This document shows, one piece after another, positions 1 through 8,243 of a DNA stretch of 64,000 nt; positions within the stretch are counted from its first letter, which is position 1; each line of letters starts with the position of its first letter. Source of the DNA: Hyphomonadaceae bacterium (GTDB taxonomy: Bacteria; Pseudomonadota; Alphaproteobacteria; Caulobacterales; Aquidulcibacteraceae); contig JALHOC010000008.1 of NCBI GenBank assembly GCA_022843225.1, positions 1 through 64,000 on the forward strand, given 5' to 3'. Made by a program: the position numbers and the translations under genes. The notes beneath the pieces were generated by a model. That model did no database searches and was not told the DNA's origin. It saw nothing but the letters and a program-made list of their open reading frames with translations.

Positions 1-152
1 AAGATCGCGCTCAGCGCGACGAGCATGATGGTATAACCGAGCAGCGCCGAATGATCGGATATGTCAGGCTTGGCCCATAGGATGTAGAGGAATGTCGGCG
101 CGATGACGATTAGGCCGGCGATCAGACCGTACGTTAGAATTGTGCGAAGCAT
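1..152 (-). CDS. DUF4199-like membrane protein, cut by the window edge
   Basis: The reverse strand reads from an ATG at 152 for 50 codons to the edge, too short for the ORF track. The peptide begins MLRTILTYGLIAGLIVIAP and contains two hydrophobic stretches (about 5-25 and 38-50). This N-terminus matches the pattern of DUF4199 membrane proteins, whose function is unknown. A strong Shine-Dalgarno (GAGGGGGAG) precedes the start. It follows the VOC gene by 11 bases on the same strand and so is probably the last gene of the LuxR-VOC-DUF4199 operon. The family call rests on only 50 residues and is moderate. Confidence 0.65.
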   Translation of the reverse strand, partial: MLRTILTYGLIAGLIVIAPTFLYILWAKPDISDHSALLGYTIMLVALSAI

Positions 153-163
153 CGTACTCCCCC

Positions 164-550
164 TCATCCCTTGAATGGCTTCGGTTCCCAGAGTTCGATC
201 TTACGCCCCTCGGGGTCCATGATGTGGGCGAACCGGCCATTCGCCTCCTCCGGGAACAGCTTGATCGGCTCTACGCCGTGTTGCTTGGCTCGGGCGAGCA
301 TGGCGTCGAGATCATCGACCACCAGATTGAACATGAAGTCCCGCGTCGACGGCTCGATATAGGTCGTGTCCGGACCCATCGCGTTGAAGACAGTCCCCGC
401 GCCCGGTTGAGCCGCGAACTCCGTCGCGGGAAACCAGATGCCGCCCCATTCCGTCGGCTCAAGGCCGAGAACTTGCGCATACCATTGCCGGGTCGCTTCA
501 AGATTCTGCGTCCTGAAAAACAATCCGCCGATGCCGAGCACTTTTGCCAT
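164..550 (-). CDS. VOC (glyoxalase/bleomycin-resistance fold) family protein
   Basis: A 128-residue single-domain VOC protein. It has two beta-alpha-beta-beta-beta modules: the first begins GIGGLFFRTQNLEATRQWY (about residues 6-24), the second ends with IMDPEGRKIELWEPKP (about 109-124), where a Glu at a typical metal-ligand position is seen. Family members are metal-dependent lyases, dioxygenases or binding proteins; the substrate cannot be told from sequence. GAGG precedes the ATG at 550. It lies between a LuxR regulator and a DUF4199 gene on the same strand, so regulation by the LuxR protein is plausible but inferred. Confidence 0.85.
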   Translation of the reverse strand: MAKVLGIGGLFFRTQNLEATRQWYAQVLGLEPTEWGGIWFPATEFAAQPGAGTVFNAMGPDTTYIEPSTRDFMFNLVVDDLDAMLARAKQHGVEPIKLFPEEANGRFAHIMDPEGRKIELWEPKPFKG

Positions 551-608
551 GGGTCGATCCTCGCGCCGGGATGGCGTGGCGCTGGCACATCACGACCGGC
601 ATGCGGGG

Positions 609-645
609 GCAATCACCCAAAAGGGTGATTTAGGTGCAATCACCC
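609..645. repeat. Three copies of AATCACCC (hairpin plus direct repeat)
   Basis: Between the LuxR gene stop and the VOC start, AATCACCC (611-618) and its exact reverse complement GGGTGATT (623-630) form an 8-bp perfect hairpin with an AAAA loop. A second direct copy, GCAATCACCC, starts at 636, 27 bases after the first GCAATCACCC. There is no T-tract on the minus side, so it is a poor intrinsic terminator. It may be an operator, or an intercistronic processing structure separating luxR from the downstream pair. Confidence 0.6.
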
Positions 646-652
646 CAATTTT

Positions 653-1069
653 CTAAGGAACCAACCCCAATTCCCGCGCCCTCAGGATCGCCTCGGTGCG
701 GCGCGATGCTTCCAGCTTCTCGAACAGGCGCGCGAGATGGGTTTTGATCGTGTTGGGCGACACCGACAGCGCCTGCGCGATTTCCTTATTGGACCGCCCC
801 GCCGCCAAGAGACGCAACACCTCGAACTCACGCTCGGTTATCCCCAGGGACGCCTGGGCGGCGGAATTCGGCGCGAACGGCGCGCTTGGCCGCTGGGTCC
901 GGAAAACGCGCGCGCCCACCCAAACGCCCAAAGCCAAGAAACCCAGCGCGATCAGGCCGACATAGATCTCGCTGGAATGAGCACGCGCCCAGACCTGATA
1001 CTCCAGCCATTGGAGAGCCGCCGCCGCGAGCGCCAAGACCAGGCCATAGATCAAGATCGTCCGAAACAT
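653..1069 (-). CDS. Membrane-anchored LuxR-family transcriptional regulator
   Basis: The protein has 138 residues. Residues about 5-25 and 35-58 are hydrophobic and look like two membrane helices. Residues about 75-135 form a LuxR HTH (ITEREFEVLRLLAAGRSNKEIA, then SVSPNTIKTHLARLFEKL). No receiver or PAS domain is present, so the sensory part, if any, is the membrane hairpin. It is the first gene of a minus-strand set with VOC and DUF4199. Short two-helix LuxR proteins beside DUF4199 genes recur in Caulobacterales (general knowledge). It probably controls its own operon, perhaps through the AATCACCC repeats just downstream; this is inference. Confidence 0.85.
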   Translation of the reverse strand: MFRTILIYGLVLALAAAALQWLEYQVWARAHSSEIYVGLIALGFLALGVWVGARVFRTQRPSAPFAPNSAAQASLGITEREFEVLRLLAAGRSNKEIAQALSVSPNTIKTHLARLFEKLEASRRTEAILRARELGLVP

Positions 1070-1154
1070 CCCCCAAGCCTATGGGCCTGCCAAAGCCAGC
1101 GCTAGCGGTAAGCCACGCTTGGCGTTGGCGCGCCGAGGCGGCTAAACCCTTGTC

Positions 1155-1742
1155 ATGCGCCTTTGGATATTCCACCCGCTGGTCTTCTACCCGCTCGCGG
1201 CCCTTCTCGCCCTACTCGTGGTAGGTGTGAGCGTGCAGCCGCTGGCTTGGCCGAGGCCGGCAGGCATCGTTTCGGGACAGATCGAGGACGGGGCGATCAT
1301 CCTGCGGGCCGACGCACTCGGCGCGCCGGCCGCCGACCCCCGACAGCACCACATCGTCATGCGCGATTTCCTGGGCCGGGCGCAGACCCTGCGCATTGCG
1401 CAGATCCCCGACCAGCCGCCGCCATCCCCGAGTGACGAGGGCGTGCGGATTTTGCTGAGCCCAGAGCAGGCAGCCCTGATCGGGGGGCGGCCAACGCTCG
1501 TCGAGGTTTCCTATCAGCCGCTGCCGGTGAACGCCGCGAGCGGACTTGCCGTCAGCCTCAGGGGCGCTACGCCTTCGCCTTGGGTGCAACGGACCTCGCC
1601 CCCGCAAGCGGCGATGCTGCGCTTTGAATTGCCTGCCTCTTCGAACGTCGCCGCCATTGGCCTGCGCGCCATCAGCCCGGGCAATGATCAGGCCTACGGG
1701 TTGGAAATTACCCGCATCCGCATTGTGCCGCAGGAGAGCTGA
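1155..1742 (+). CDS. Hypothetical protein with N-terminal membrane anchor
   Basis: A 195-residue protein not recognised as a known family. A hydrophobic segment (about residues 10-30, YPLAALLALLVVGVSVQPLAW) is an uncleaved anchor or signal peptide. The rest is rich in beta-prone stretches and prolines and is probably periplasmic. No catalytic motif is visible. It is divergent from the LuxR gene and 72 bases upstream of the phosphomannomutase on the same strand, so it may be co-transcribed with the sugar genes. The composition and reading frame fit its neighbours, which supports a real gene. Confidence 0.7.
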   Translation: MRLWIFHPLVFYPLAALLALLVVGVSVQPLAWPRPAGIVSGQIEDGAIILRADALGAPAADPRQHHIVMRDFLGRAQTLRIAQIPDQPPPSPSDEGVRILLSPEQAALIGGRPTLVEVSYQPLPVNAASGLAVSLRGATPSPWVQRTSPPQAAMLRFELPASSNVAAIGLRAISPGNDQAYGLEITRIRIVPQES

Positions 1743-1814
1743 GCCCTCGCCGCAATTGCACTTTTCCAGCATTTCGCCCAAACCCTCGCCGCCACGCCAC
1801 AATGGAAACTGCCT

Positions 1815-3338
1815 ATGCTGCCCGCACCGCGCGCGAGCCTGACCGCCAATTCGCTCGACTTCGAGAGCTTCCCGCTGGTGAAGCCAACAGGCTTCCGTGA
1901 ATACGACGCGCGCTGGTGGTTCGGCGTTCCGGGTTCGCCGAAGGCGCCTGAGCTCAACGTGCTTGGCGTGCAGGCTTTGGGATTGGGCCTCGGTACTTTG
2001 GTGCGGGAGATGGGCGTGGCCCCGCGCATCGTCGTCGGCCACGATTTCCGCTTCTATTCGCAATCCATCAAACAGGCGCTGACGCTCGGCCTGATGCAGG
2101 CGGGCATGGAAGTACACGACATCGGCCTGGCGCTCTCGCCGACCGCCTATTTCGCGCAATTCGCGCTCGACATCCCGTGCGTCGCCATGGTGACCGCGAG
2201 CCACAACGAAAACGGCTGGACGGGCGTGAAGATGGGCGCGGAAAAGCCGCTGACCTTCGGTCCCATTGAAATGGACCGCCTGAAAGACATCGTGCTCAAC
2301 GGCAAATTCAAAGCGATTGGCGCCGGCTCGTATCAACGCGTTGAGGACATGCGCGAACGCTACATCGCCGACGTCGCCGCGCGCGCTTCACTGAAGCGCA
2401 AGATCAAAGTGGTCGCCGCCTGCGGCAACGGCACGGCGGGCGCTTTCGCGCCGGACGCTTTGCGGCGCATGGGCGCGGAGGTGATTGAGCTGCATTGCGG
2501 GCTCGATTGGACCTTCCCGCACTACAACGCCAATCCCGAAGATTCCGAAATGCTGCACGATATGGCCGCAGCGGTGAAAGCGCATGGCGCCGATCTCGCG
2601 CTCGGCTTTGACGGCGACGGCGATCGCTGCGGCGTTGTCGACGATGAAGGCGAAGAGATTTTCGCCGACAAGGTGGGCCTCATGTTGGCGCGCGATTTGA
2701 GCGCATCTCATGCCAACGCAACGTTCGTCGTGGATGTCAAATCCACGGGGCTCTATGCCGTCGATCCGGTGTTGAAGGCCAACGGCGCAAAAGTCGATTA
2801 TTGGAAGACCGGGCATTCTTATATCAAGCGCCGCACGACCGAATTGAACGCGCTGGCCGGTTTCGAAAAATCAGGCCACTTCTTTTTCCGGCCGCCCTTG
2901 GGGCTGGGCTATGACGACGGCATCGTTGCCGCCGCCGCCGTGCTCGCCATGATGGACCGCAACCCAGGCAAAAAGCTGTCGGATTTGCGTAAGGCGCTGC
3001 CGAAGAGCTTCACCTCGCTCACCATGAGCCCGCATTGCGACGACGAGAAGAAGTACGGCATCGTTGATGCCGTCATCGCGGACTATCAGAGGCTCGCGGC
3101 TGAAGGCGGCAAAATCCTCGGTCGCGCCATTCGCGACGTGAACATCGTCAATGGCGCGCGCGTTACCTTGGAGGACGGTTCCTGGGTTCTCGTGCGCGCA
3201 TCTTCGAATAAACCCGAACTCGTGGCTGTGGTTGAAAGCATGACCAGCGACGACGACATGCGCGCCCTCTTCCGCGAGGAAGTAAAACCGCGCCTCGCCC
3301 GCTTCCCGGAAGTGGGCGCCTACAATCAGGAGATTTGA
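1815..3338 (+). CDS. Phosphomannomutase/phosphoglucomutase
   Basis: The enzyme has 507 residues and is of the alpha-D-phosphohexomutase family, interconverting hexose 1- and 6-phosphates (mannose or glucose). The active-site phosphoserine loop TASHNENGW places the Ser at about residue 129. The metal loop is GFDGDGDRCG, and the sugar loop region (GFEKSGHFFF) and C-terminal phosphate loop (VRASSNKPEL) are present. It lies 3 bases before UDP-glucose dehydrogenase, so the two are almost certainly one operon feeding nucleotide-sugar synthesis for surface polysaccharide. The substrate preference (ManB or Pgm) cannot be settled here. Confidence 0.93.
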   Translation: MLPAPRASLTANSLDFESFPLVKPTGFREYDARWWFGVPGSPKAPELNVLGVQALGLGLGTLVREMGVAPRIVVGHDFRFYSQSIKQALTLGLMQAGMEVHDIGLALSPTAYFAQFALDIPCVAMVTASHNENGWTGVKMGAEKPLTFGPIEMDRLKDIVLNGKFKAIGAGSYQRVEDMRERYIADVAARASLKRKIKVVAACGNGTAGAFAPDALRRMGAEVIELHCGLDWTFPHYNANPEDSEMLHDMAAAVKAHGADLALGFDGDGDRCGVVDDEGEEIFADKVGLMLARDLSASHANATFVVDVKSTGLYAVDPVLKANGAKVDYWKTGHSYIKRRTTELNALAGFEKSGHFFFRPPLGLGYDDGIVAAAAVLAMMDRNPGKKLSDLRKALPKSFTSLTMSPHCDDEKKYGIVDAVIADYQRLAAEGGKILGRAIRDVNIVNGARVTLEDGSWVLVRASSNKPELVAVVESMTSDDDMRALFREEVKPRLARFPEVGAYNQEI

Positions 3339-3341
3339 GTC

Positions 3342-4646
3342 ATGCGCGTCACCATGATCGGCACCGGCTATGTGGGCCTTGTCTCCGGCGCGTGCTTCGC
3401 CGATTTCGGCCACACCGTGACGTGCGTCGATAAAGACGAGGGCAAGATCGCGCGCTTGCAGAAGGGCGAAATCCCGATCTTCGAGCCCGGCCTCGACGAC
3501 CTCGTGAAGGACAATGTCGACCAGGGGCGGCTGTTTTTCACCACCGATCCCAGCCAAGCCATCCGCGACGCCGACGCCGTGTTCATCGCCGTGGGCACGC
3601 CCTCGCGCCGCGGCGACGGTCACGCCGATCTCACCTACGTCTACGCCGCCGCTGAGGAAATCGCCGGCCTCATGCAGGGCTACACGGTGGTGGTCACCAA
3701 ATCGACGGTGCCGGTCGGCACCGGCGATGAAGTGGAGGCGATCATTAAGCGCACGCGACCGGATGCTGATTTCTCAGTCGTGTCGAACCCTGAATTTCTA
3801 CGCGAAGGCGCGGCGATCAACGATTTCAAGCGCCCGGATCGCGTCGTCGTCGGCACCGACGACGAGCGCGCCAAGGAGCGCATGACCGATCTCTATCGGC
3901 CGTTGTTTCTCAATGAAACGCCGATCGTGTTCACGTCGCGGCGGACGTCGGAACTCACCAAATACGCGGCCAACGCGTTCCTGGCGATGAAGATCACGTT
4001 CATCAACGAAATCGCCGATCTCTGCGAGGCGGTGGGCGCGAACGTCCAAGAAGTCGCCAAGGGCATCGGCCTCGACAATCGCATCGGGCGCAAATTCTTG
4101 AACGCCGGCCCCGGCTATGGCGGTTCTTGTTTTCCCAAAGACACGTTGGCGCTGATGAAAACTGCGCGCGACAACAGCGCGCCGATCGAATTGATCGAAA
4201 CCACGGTGCGCGTGAATTCCGCGCGCAAACAGAAGATGGCGCAAAAGATCGTCGAAGCGCTCGACGGCAATGTCAAAGGCAAGACCATCGCCATCCTGGG
4301 CCTCACCTTCAAGCCCAACACCGACGATATGCGCGATGCGCCCGCCCTCGATATCGTGCCGACCTTGCAGGACGAAGGCGCCAAGGTGCGCGCCTTCGAC
4401 CCCGAAGGCATGAAGGAAGCCAAGCACATGCTGAAGGACGTGACTTTCGCGTCTGGCCCTTACGATTGCGTCCAAGGGGCGGACGCGGTGGTGATCATCA
4501 CGGAATGGGATCAGTTCCGCGCTTTGGATTTGGATCGCATGAAGGACGCGCTGAAGACGCCGATCGTCATCGATCTGCGTAACATCTATCGCCCGGCGGA
4601 GATGGCGGCGAAGGGCTTTACGTATGTGAGCGTGGGGCGTCCTTAG
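3342..4646 (+). CDS. ugd: UDP-glucose 6-dehydrogenase
   Basis: This 434-residue enzyme oxidises UDP-glucose to UDP-glucuronate with two NAD+. The N-terminal Rossmann motif is GTGYVGL (7-13). The catalytic cysteine lies in GPGYGGSCFPKD (about Cys263), and the C-terminal UDP-binding domain has FKPNTDDMRDAP. The length is normal for the family. It starts 3 bases after the phosphohexomutase stop, which indicates translational coupling. UDP-glucuronate would serve exopolysaccharide or lipid glycosylation; no glycosyltransferase is in the window, so the end product is unknown. Confidence 0.95.
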   Translation: MRVTMIGTGYVGLVSGACFADFGHTVTCVDKDEGKIARLQKGEIPIFEPGLDDLVKDNVDQGRLFFTTDPSQAIRDADAVFIAVGTPSRRGDGHADLTYVYAAAEEIAGLMQGYTVVVTKSTVPVGTGDEVEAIIKRTRPDADFSVVSNPEFLREGAAINDFKRPDRVVVGTDDERAKERMTDLYRPLFLNETPIVFTSRRTSELTKYAANAFLAMKITFINEIADLCEAVGANVQEVAKGIGLDNRIGRKFLNAGPGYGGSCFPKDTLALMKTARDNSAPIELIETTVRVNSARKQKMAQKIVEALDGNVKGKTIAILGLTFKPNTDDMRDAPALDIVPTLQDEGAKVRAFDPEGMKEAKHMLKDVTFASGPYDCVQGADAVVIITEWDQFRALDLDRMKDALKTPIVIDLRNIYRPAEMAAKGFTYVSVGRP

Positions 4647-4825
4647 GCGAAATCTGCCAAAGGCTGCTTTTGGCCCAGTGCGGTCGGCGAAGACCGGCGA
4701 CGAAATGTCAGAAACGCAGCCGGCAGCGGACGCAACTCTTCAGCACCTTTGTGCTGTGTACTTGCGACGCCCCGCGATGGGCAAAGCCAGCGTCGCCCGC
4801 TACACGACGCATGGGAGGCGAAGGC

Positions 4826-5875
4826 ATGACATCAACCCTGACCGCAGGGCTTTCAGGCGGCTTCATCGCGCTTGCCGTACTGCTTGGCCTGCTCGCTTGG
4901 CGCGACGCGCGCAAGGAGCTGGCGGGACGCCTGATGGCGGGACTGGGCCTTTCGTTGGCGGCCTTAGAGTTGACAACAGGCCCCATTGGCAGCGCCTTGC
5001 CGGAATTGGTCTGGACACCGCTGCGCCTGATTGGCGGCTTTAACGTCGCGTTGCTTTGGCTTTCCCTTTTGGCGGTGCTGCGGGATGGCTTCCGAATTCG
5101 CCAGCTTGAGCAGGTTTGTTTCGTACTCTTCAGTGTCGGCCCTCTGGCCACAATGTTTGAGTTGGACTCCATCTCGGACCTTGGCGTCCTGGCGACGCTG
5201 ATTGGGGTCGCGCCGTTCCTGGCGATTGGCCATGTCATTTGGGTAGCCGTGTCCGAACGCGGCGGCGACCTTGTGGCAGGGCGCCAAACGGCGCGCATTT
5301 GGGTGGTGATCGTTCTGTCCGCCGCCGCTTTGGCTTCAGTGGCATCCGAAAGCCTTGCCGATCGCGAGGCCGCGGCATTGTTGCGGCTGACGTTTGCCAG
5401 CTTGCCCGGCGTCGCGGTCATGGGAGTTTGGCTGGTAGCAATCGAGCCGGGAAGATTGCGCTTTGAAGCGTCGGCTATGGCTGAGGTTGCGGCGATCCCG
5501 CCCGGCGTCGATCCGCGTGATCAAACGCTGCTAGCGGCGTTGGTCAATGCAATGGATGCAGGACTCTATCGCGAGTCGGGCCTTACGATTGAGCGGGCAG
5601 CGGAGGTGTTGAAGACGCCAACGCACCGCTTGCGGGCCGTCATCAATCAGGGTCTCGGCCACCGCAATTTTGCGTCGTTCGTGAACGGGTATCGATTGGC
5701 ATACGCAAAGGCCGCGCTGGCCGATCCCGTCCGCGGTCGCGAGACAGTTTTGGCAATCGCATATGAAGCAGGCTTTGCCTCGTTGCAGACTTTCAACCGG
5801 GTCTTCAAAGAGACTGAAGGCGACACGCCGTCCGGTTTTCGCGAAAAACGCCTTCGCGACGCCGCTCAAAACTAA
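4826..5875 (+). CDS. Membrane-bound AraC-family transcriptional regulator
   Basis: The start is set at 4826 (349 residues) because GGGAGG lies 8-12 bases upstream; the ORF track's 4670 start has no RBS. The N-terminal ~225 residues contain about six or seven hydrophobic segments. The C-terminal ~100 residues form an AraC-type double HTH (FASFVNGYRLAYAKAAL, then VLAIAYEAGFASLQTFNRVFK). This 7TM-like plus AraC layout implies direct sensing in or at the membrane. It lies upstream of the DUF1028 gene on the same strand, 102 bases away. The target genes are unknown. Confidence 0.88.
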   Translation: MTSTLTAGLSGGFIALAVLLGLLAWRDARKELAGRLMAGLGLSLAALELTTGPIGSALPELVWTPLRLIGGFNVALLWLSLLAVLRDGFRIRQLEQVCFVLFSVGPLATMFELDSISDLGVLATLIGVAPFLAIGHVIWVAVSERGGDLVAGRQTARIWVVIVLSAAALASVASESLADREAAALLRLTFASLPGVAVMGVWLVAIEPGRLRFEASAMAEVAAIPPGVDPRDQTLLAALVNAMDAGLYRESGLTIERAAEVLKTPTHRLRAVINQGLGHRNFASFVNGYRLAYAKAALADPVRGRETVLAIAYEAGFASLQTFNRVFKETEGDTPSGFREKRLRDAAQN

Positions 5876-5977
5876 AAAGATCTACCCAATTTCTCATTTG
5901 AGAAGAAGTTCTCGCATTTGAGAGGACGCCCGCGCCGCGCCGACGCATTTGTTAAGCCGCCAATCAAGGAGGCCAAT

Positions 5978-6781
5978 ATGCGCCATCAACTTCTCTCTAT
6001 AGCTAAACACGTCAGGCCGAAGTCGCCTCGCCTCCTGGCCCTAAGTCTGTTTGCCGTCGTCGCTACGTCTCCTGTCGCGCACGCAACCTGGAGCGTGGTG
6101 GCGGTCGATCCGAGCACTGGGCAAGTGGGCGCTGCCGGCGCCAGTTGTTACCCAGGCGTAGATACCATTGCGCGCATCGTGCCCGGCCAAGGCGTGGTCG
6201 TCGCGCAAGGGCTGACGAGCAACCCGGGGCGCGACTATGCATTTGGGATGCTGCAAGAGGGCAACTCAGCGAACGCTGTGGTCGACATGATTAGGTCGGG
6301 CAGAGTGGACAGGAGTTTCTTCCTGACACGGCAGCTCAGGCAATACGGCGTCGCATCGCTGCATGGAGGAGAGGCCACCGTAGCCAGTTCGACCGGCATT
6401 TTCACGAGAGGCGCACGCGGGAGCCGTGAGGCCGCGGGTGTTTCGGTGCAGGGCAACATCCTCGCAAGTGAGAGCGTATTAGACCAGACGCTAGAGCATT
6501 TCGTGAACACGCCGAGATCCGACGGCATGGCGGTTGCCCTGCTCAACGCGCTGGAAGCTGGCGCGCGTGAAGGCGGCGACAAGCGCTGTTCGGCCGAGCA
6601 AAGCGCGCTATCGGCATTCTTGATTGTCGCGCAACCGGGAGACAGCGCGGATGCGCCGACCATTCGGTTGATCGCCCCCAACCAGCCGCGCGGTGGGGCT
6701 AATCCCGTTCTGATGCTGCGTGAACAGTTGCGCGAGCACTTAGCCGAGCAATCGATCTCACTTGACGACAGTGCCCCCTAG
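5978..6781 (+). CDS. DUF1028 family secreted protein (Ntn-hydrolase-like)
   Basis: The start at 5978 (267 residues) is chosen because AAGGAGG sits 5-10 bases before it. A signal peptide of about 37 residues ends near PVAHA. The mature N-terminus TWSVVAVDPSTGQVGAAGAS matches DUF1028, a family with an Ntn-hydrolase-like fold in which the residue after processing is a Thr or Ser; here a Thr follows the AHA cleavage site, consistent with an exposed nucleophile. Substrates of the family are not established. No partner gene is obvious apart from the AraC regulator upstream. Confidence 0.85.
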   Translation: MRHQLLSIAKHVRPKSPRLLALSLFAVVATSPVAHATWSVVAVDPSTGQVGAAGASCYPGVDTIARIVPGQGVVVAQGLTSNPGRDYAFGMLQEGNSANAVVDMIRSGRVDRSFFLTRQLRQYGVASLHGGEATVASSTGIFTRGARGSREAAGVSVQGNILASESVLDQTLEHFVNTPRSDGMAVALLNALEAGAREGGDKRCSAEQSALSAFLIVAQPGDSADAPTIRLIAPNQPRGGANPVLMLREQLREHLAEQSISLDDSAP

Positions 6782-6970
6782 GCCGCCCGCCAGCCGACGA
6801 AAATCGCTCAACCTGTAAGATTTGCGGTCTAGGCGTGACTAAAGGCACGTGATTCAGCCTAGCGCCCGCGCTAAAGTCTGCAATCGGCGAATTTCTACTG
6901 CTCGCTCTTGATGGGAGCGACTGTCCCGATTGGAGCGACCCGGACCCTGGAATCATGCAAGAGACAACTC

Positions 6971-7183
6971 ATGCCTTGGTTCGAGATCATTTATTCTGAG
7001 GACGTCGCCAGCAAGGCGTTGTCTTCAAACAAGGTGGCAGCGCGGGATCGAACGGAAGCCGCCGCCACCGCCATGAGGGGTTTCGCGAACGCGCGGACAA
7101 TGCACGGCGCGAGGTGTTATCGCGTCATTGATGGCTTGGGCTTGGTTGTAGCCCGGGGCCCAAAAGAGATTTCAAAGACGTAG
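6971..7183 (+). CDS. Small hypothetical protein (70 aa)
   Basis: The peptide MPWFEIIYSEDVASKALSSN... is soluble, with a short beta strand at each end and a charged alpha-helical middle. The 6971 start is preceded by a weak purine stretch (AAGAGACA); the track start at 6908 adds 21 unlikely residues. No family is recognised. It is followed closely by the convergent galE end. Reality is moderate; the coding bias of the third positions is weaker than in neighbours. Confidence 0.45.
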   Translation: MPWFEIIYSEDVASKALSSNKVAARDRTEAAATAMRGFANARTMHGARCYRVIDGLGLVVARGPKEISKT

Positions 7184-7228
7184 TCGCGATTGGCTTCGCG
7201 AATGACGCTCTTCGGCGAAAAGCGGACG

Positions 7229-8215
7229 CTAGCCAAACTTGGCAGGTTCAACGCTCGCATGCCATTCCCACGCGTCCGCAATAATCGCATCAATCCCGCG
7301 CGTGGGTGACCAGCCAAGTTCGCGGCGCACCAGGGACGTGTCCGCCACAAGCGCTGGTGAATCGCCATCGCGGCGCGGCGCGGGCGTTGCGGGCACGGCG
7401 CGGCCCGTGACGCGCTCGATAGCGGCCAACAATTCCTTCACTGTCACACCATCGCCGGTGCCAAGATTGGCCGCGAGCGATGCGCCGCCGCCGAGCAAAC
7501 GCTCCACCGCCCGCACATGTGCGTCCGCCAAGTCCAGCACGTGCACGTAATCGCGCAGGCACGTGCCATCGCGCGTGTCGTAATCGTTTCCGAAAACCTT
7601 GAAGCCCTCGCGCCGGCCGAGCAGCGTGAACAATGCCAACGGGATGGCGTGGCTTTCGGGATTGTGCCGCTCGCCAATGCCTTCACTTGGCGCTGCGCCC
7701 GCGGCGTTGAAATAACGCAGATGCGCGAACTTCAGGCCATAGGCGGCGGCGAACTCGCGCGTCGCCTGCTCCACCGCGAGCTTGGTCCAGCCGTAAGGGC
7801 TAAGCGGCGCTTGCGGGTGCGTCTCATCGAGCGGCAAACGCAGCGGCGCGCCATAGGTGGCGCAGGTCGAGGAAAACACGAAATTGTTGCAGCTCGCTTC
7901 CCGCATGGCAGCGAGCAAAGTGAGCGCGCCGGCGACATTATTGTCCCAGAAGCGCGCGGGATCTTTCACCGATTCACCGACTTCGATCAGGGCCGCGCAA
8001 TGGAGAACCGCGTCGGGCTTATGCTCCGCGAAAGCCGCGCGCAGCGCGACCGGATCGCGGATATCGCCCTCAACGAAAGCCCCCCATTTTACGAACTGGC
8101 GGTGGCCGTTGAAGAGATTGTCGTAAACAACCACGCGGTGCCCTGCGCCCGCCAGAGCCATCGCGCAATGCGATCCCACATAGCCCGCGCCGCCGGTAAC
8201 GAGAATTGTCGCCAT
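7229..8215 (-). CDS. galE: UDP-glucose 4-epimerase
   Basis: This short-chain-dehydrogenase-type epimerase interconverts UDP-glucose and UDP-galactose. The start at 8215 gives 328 residues, the normal family length, beginning MATILVTGGAGYVGSH with the NAD motif GGAGYVG. The catalytic Tyr141-x3-Lys145 (YGWTK) and the SSTCATYG segment are present, as is the RYFNAAGA motif. The longer ORF-track start (8521) runs into pgi and has no support. galE and pgi are divergent with 28 bases between starts, so their promoters overlap the coding regions or the short gap. Confidence 0.95.
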   Translation of the reverse strand: MATILVTGGAGYVGSHCAMALAGAGHRVVVYDNLFNGHRQFVKWGAFVEGDIRDPVALRAAFAEHKPDAVLHCAALIEVGESVKDPARFWDNNVAGALTLLAAMREASCNNFVFSSTCATYGAPLRLPLDETHPQAPLSPYGWTKLAVEQATREFAAAYGLKFAHLRYFNAAGAAPSEGIGERHNPESHAIPLALFTLLGRREGFKVFGNDYDTRDGTCLRDYVHVLDLADAHVRAVERLLGGGASLAANLGTGDGVTVKELLAAIERVTGRAVPATPAPRRDGDSPALVADTSLVRRELGWSPTRGIDAIIADAWEWHASVEPAKFG

Positions 8216-8243
8216 GACCGAGTGCTGATAGAGCGATGCGCGC

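Noticed and set aside
1212-2336. A 374-residue minus-strand ORF
   Set aside because: It covers the opposite strand of a hypothetical gene and the phosphohexomutase; Arg/His-rich composition typical of antisense frames.
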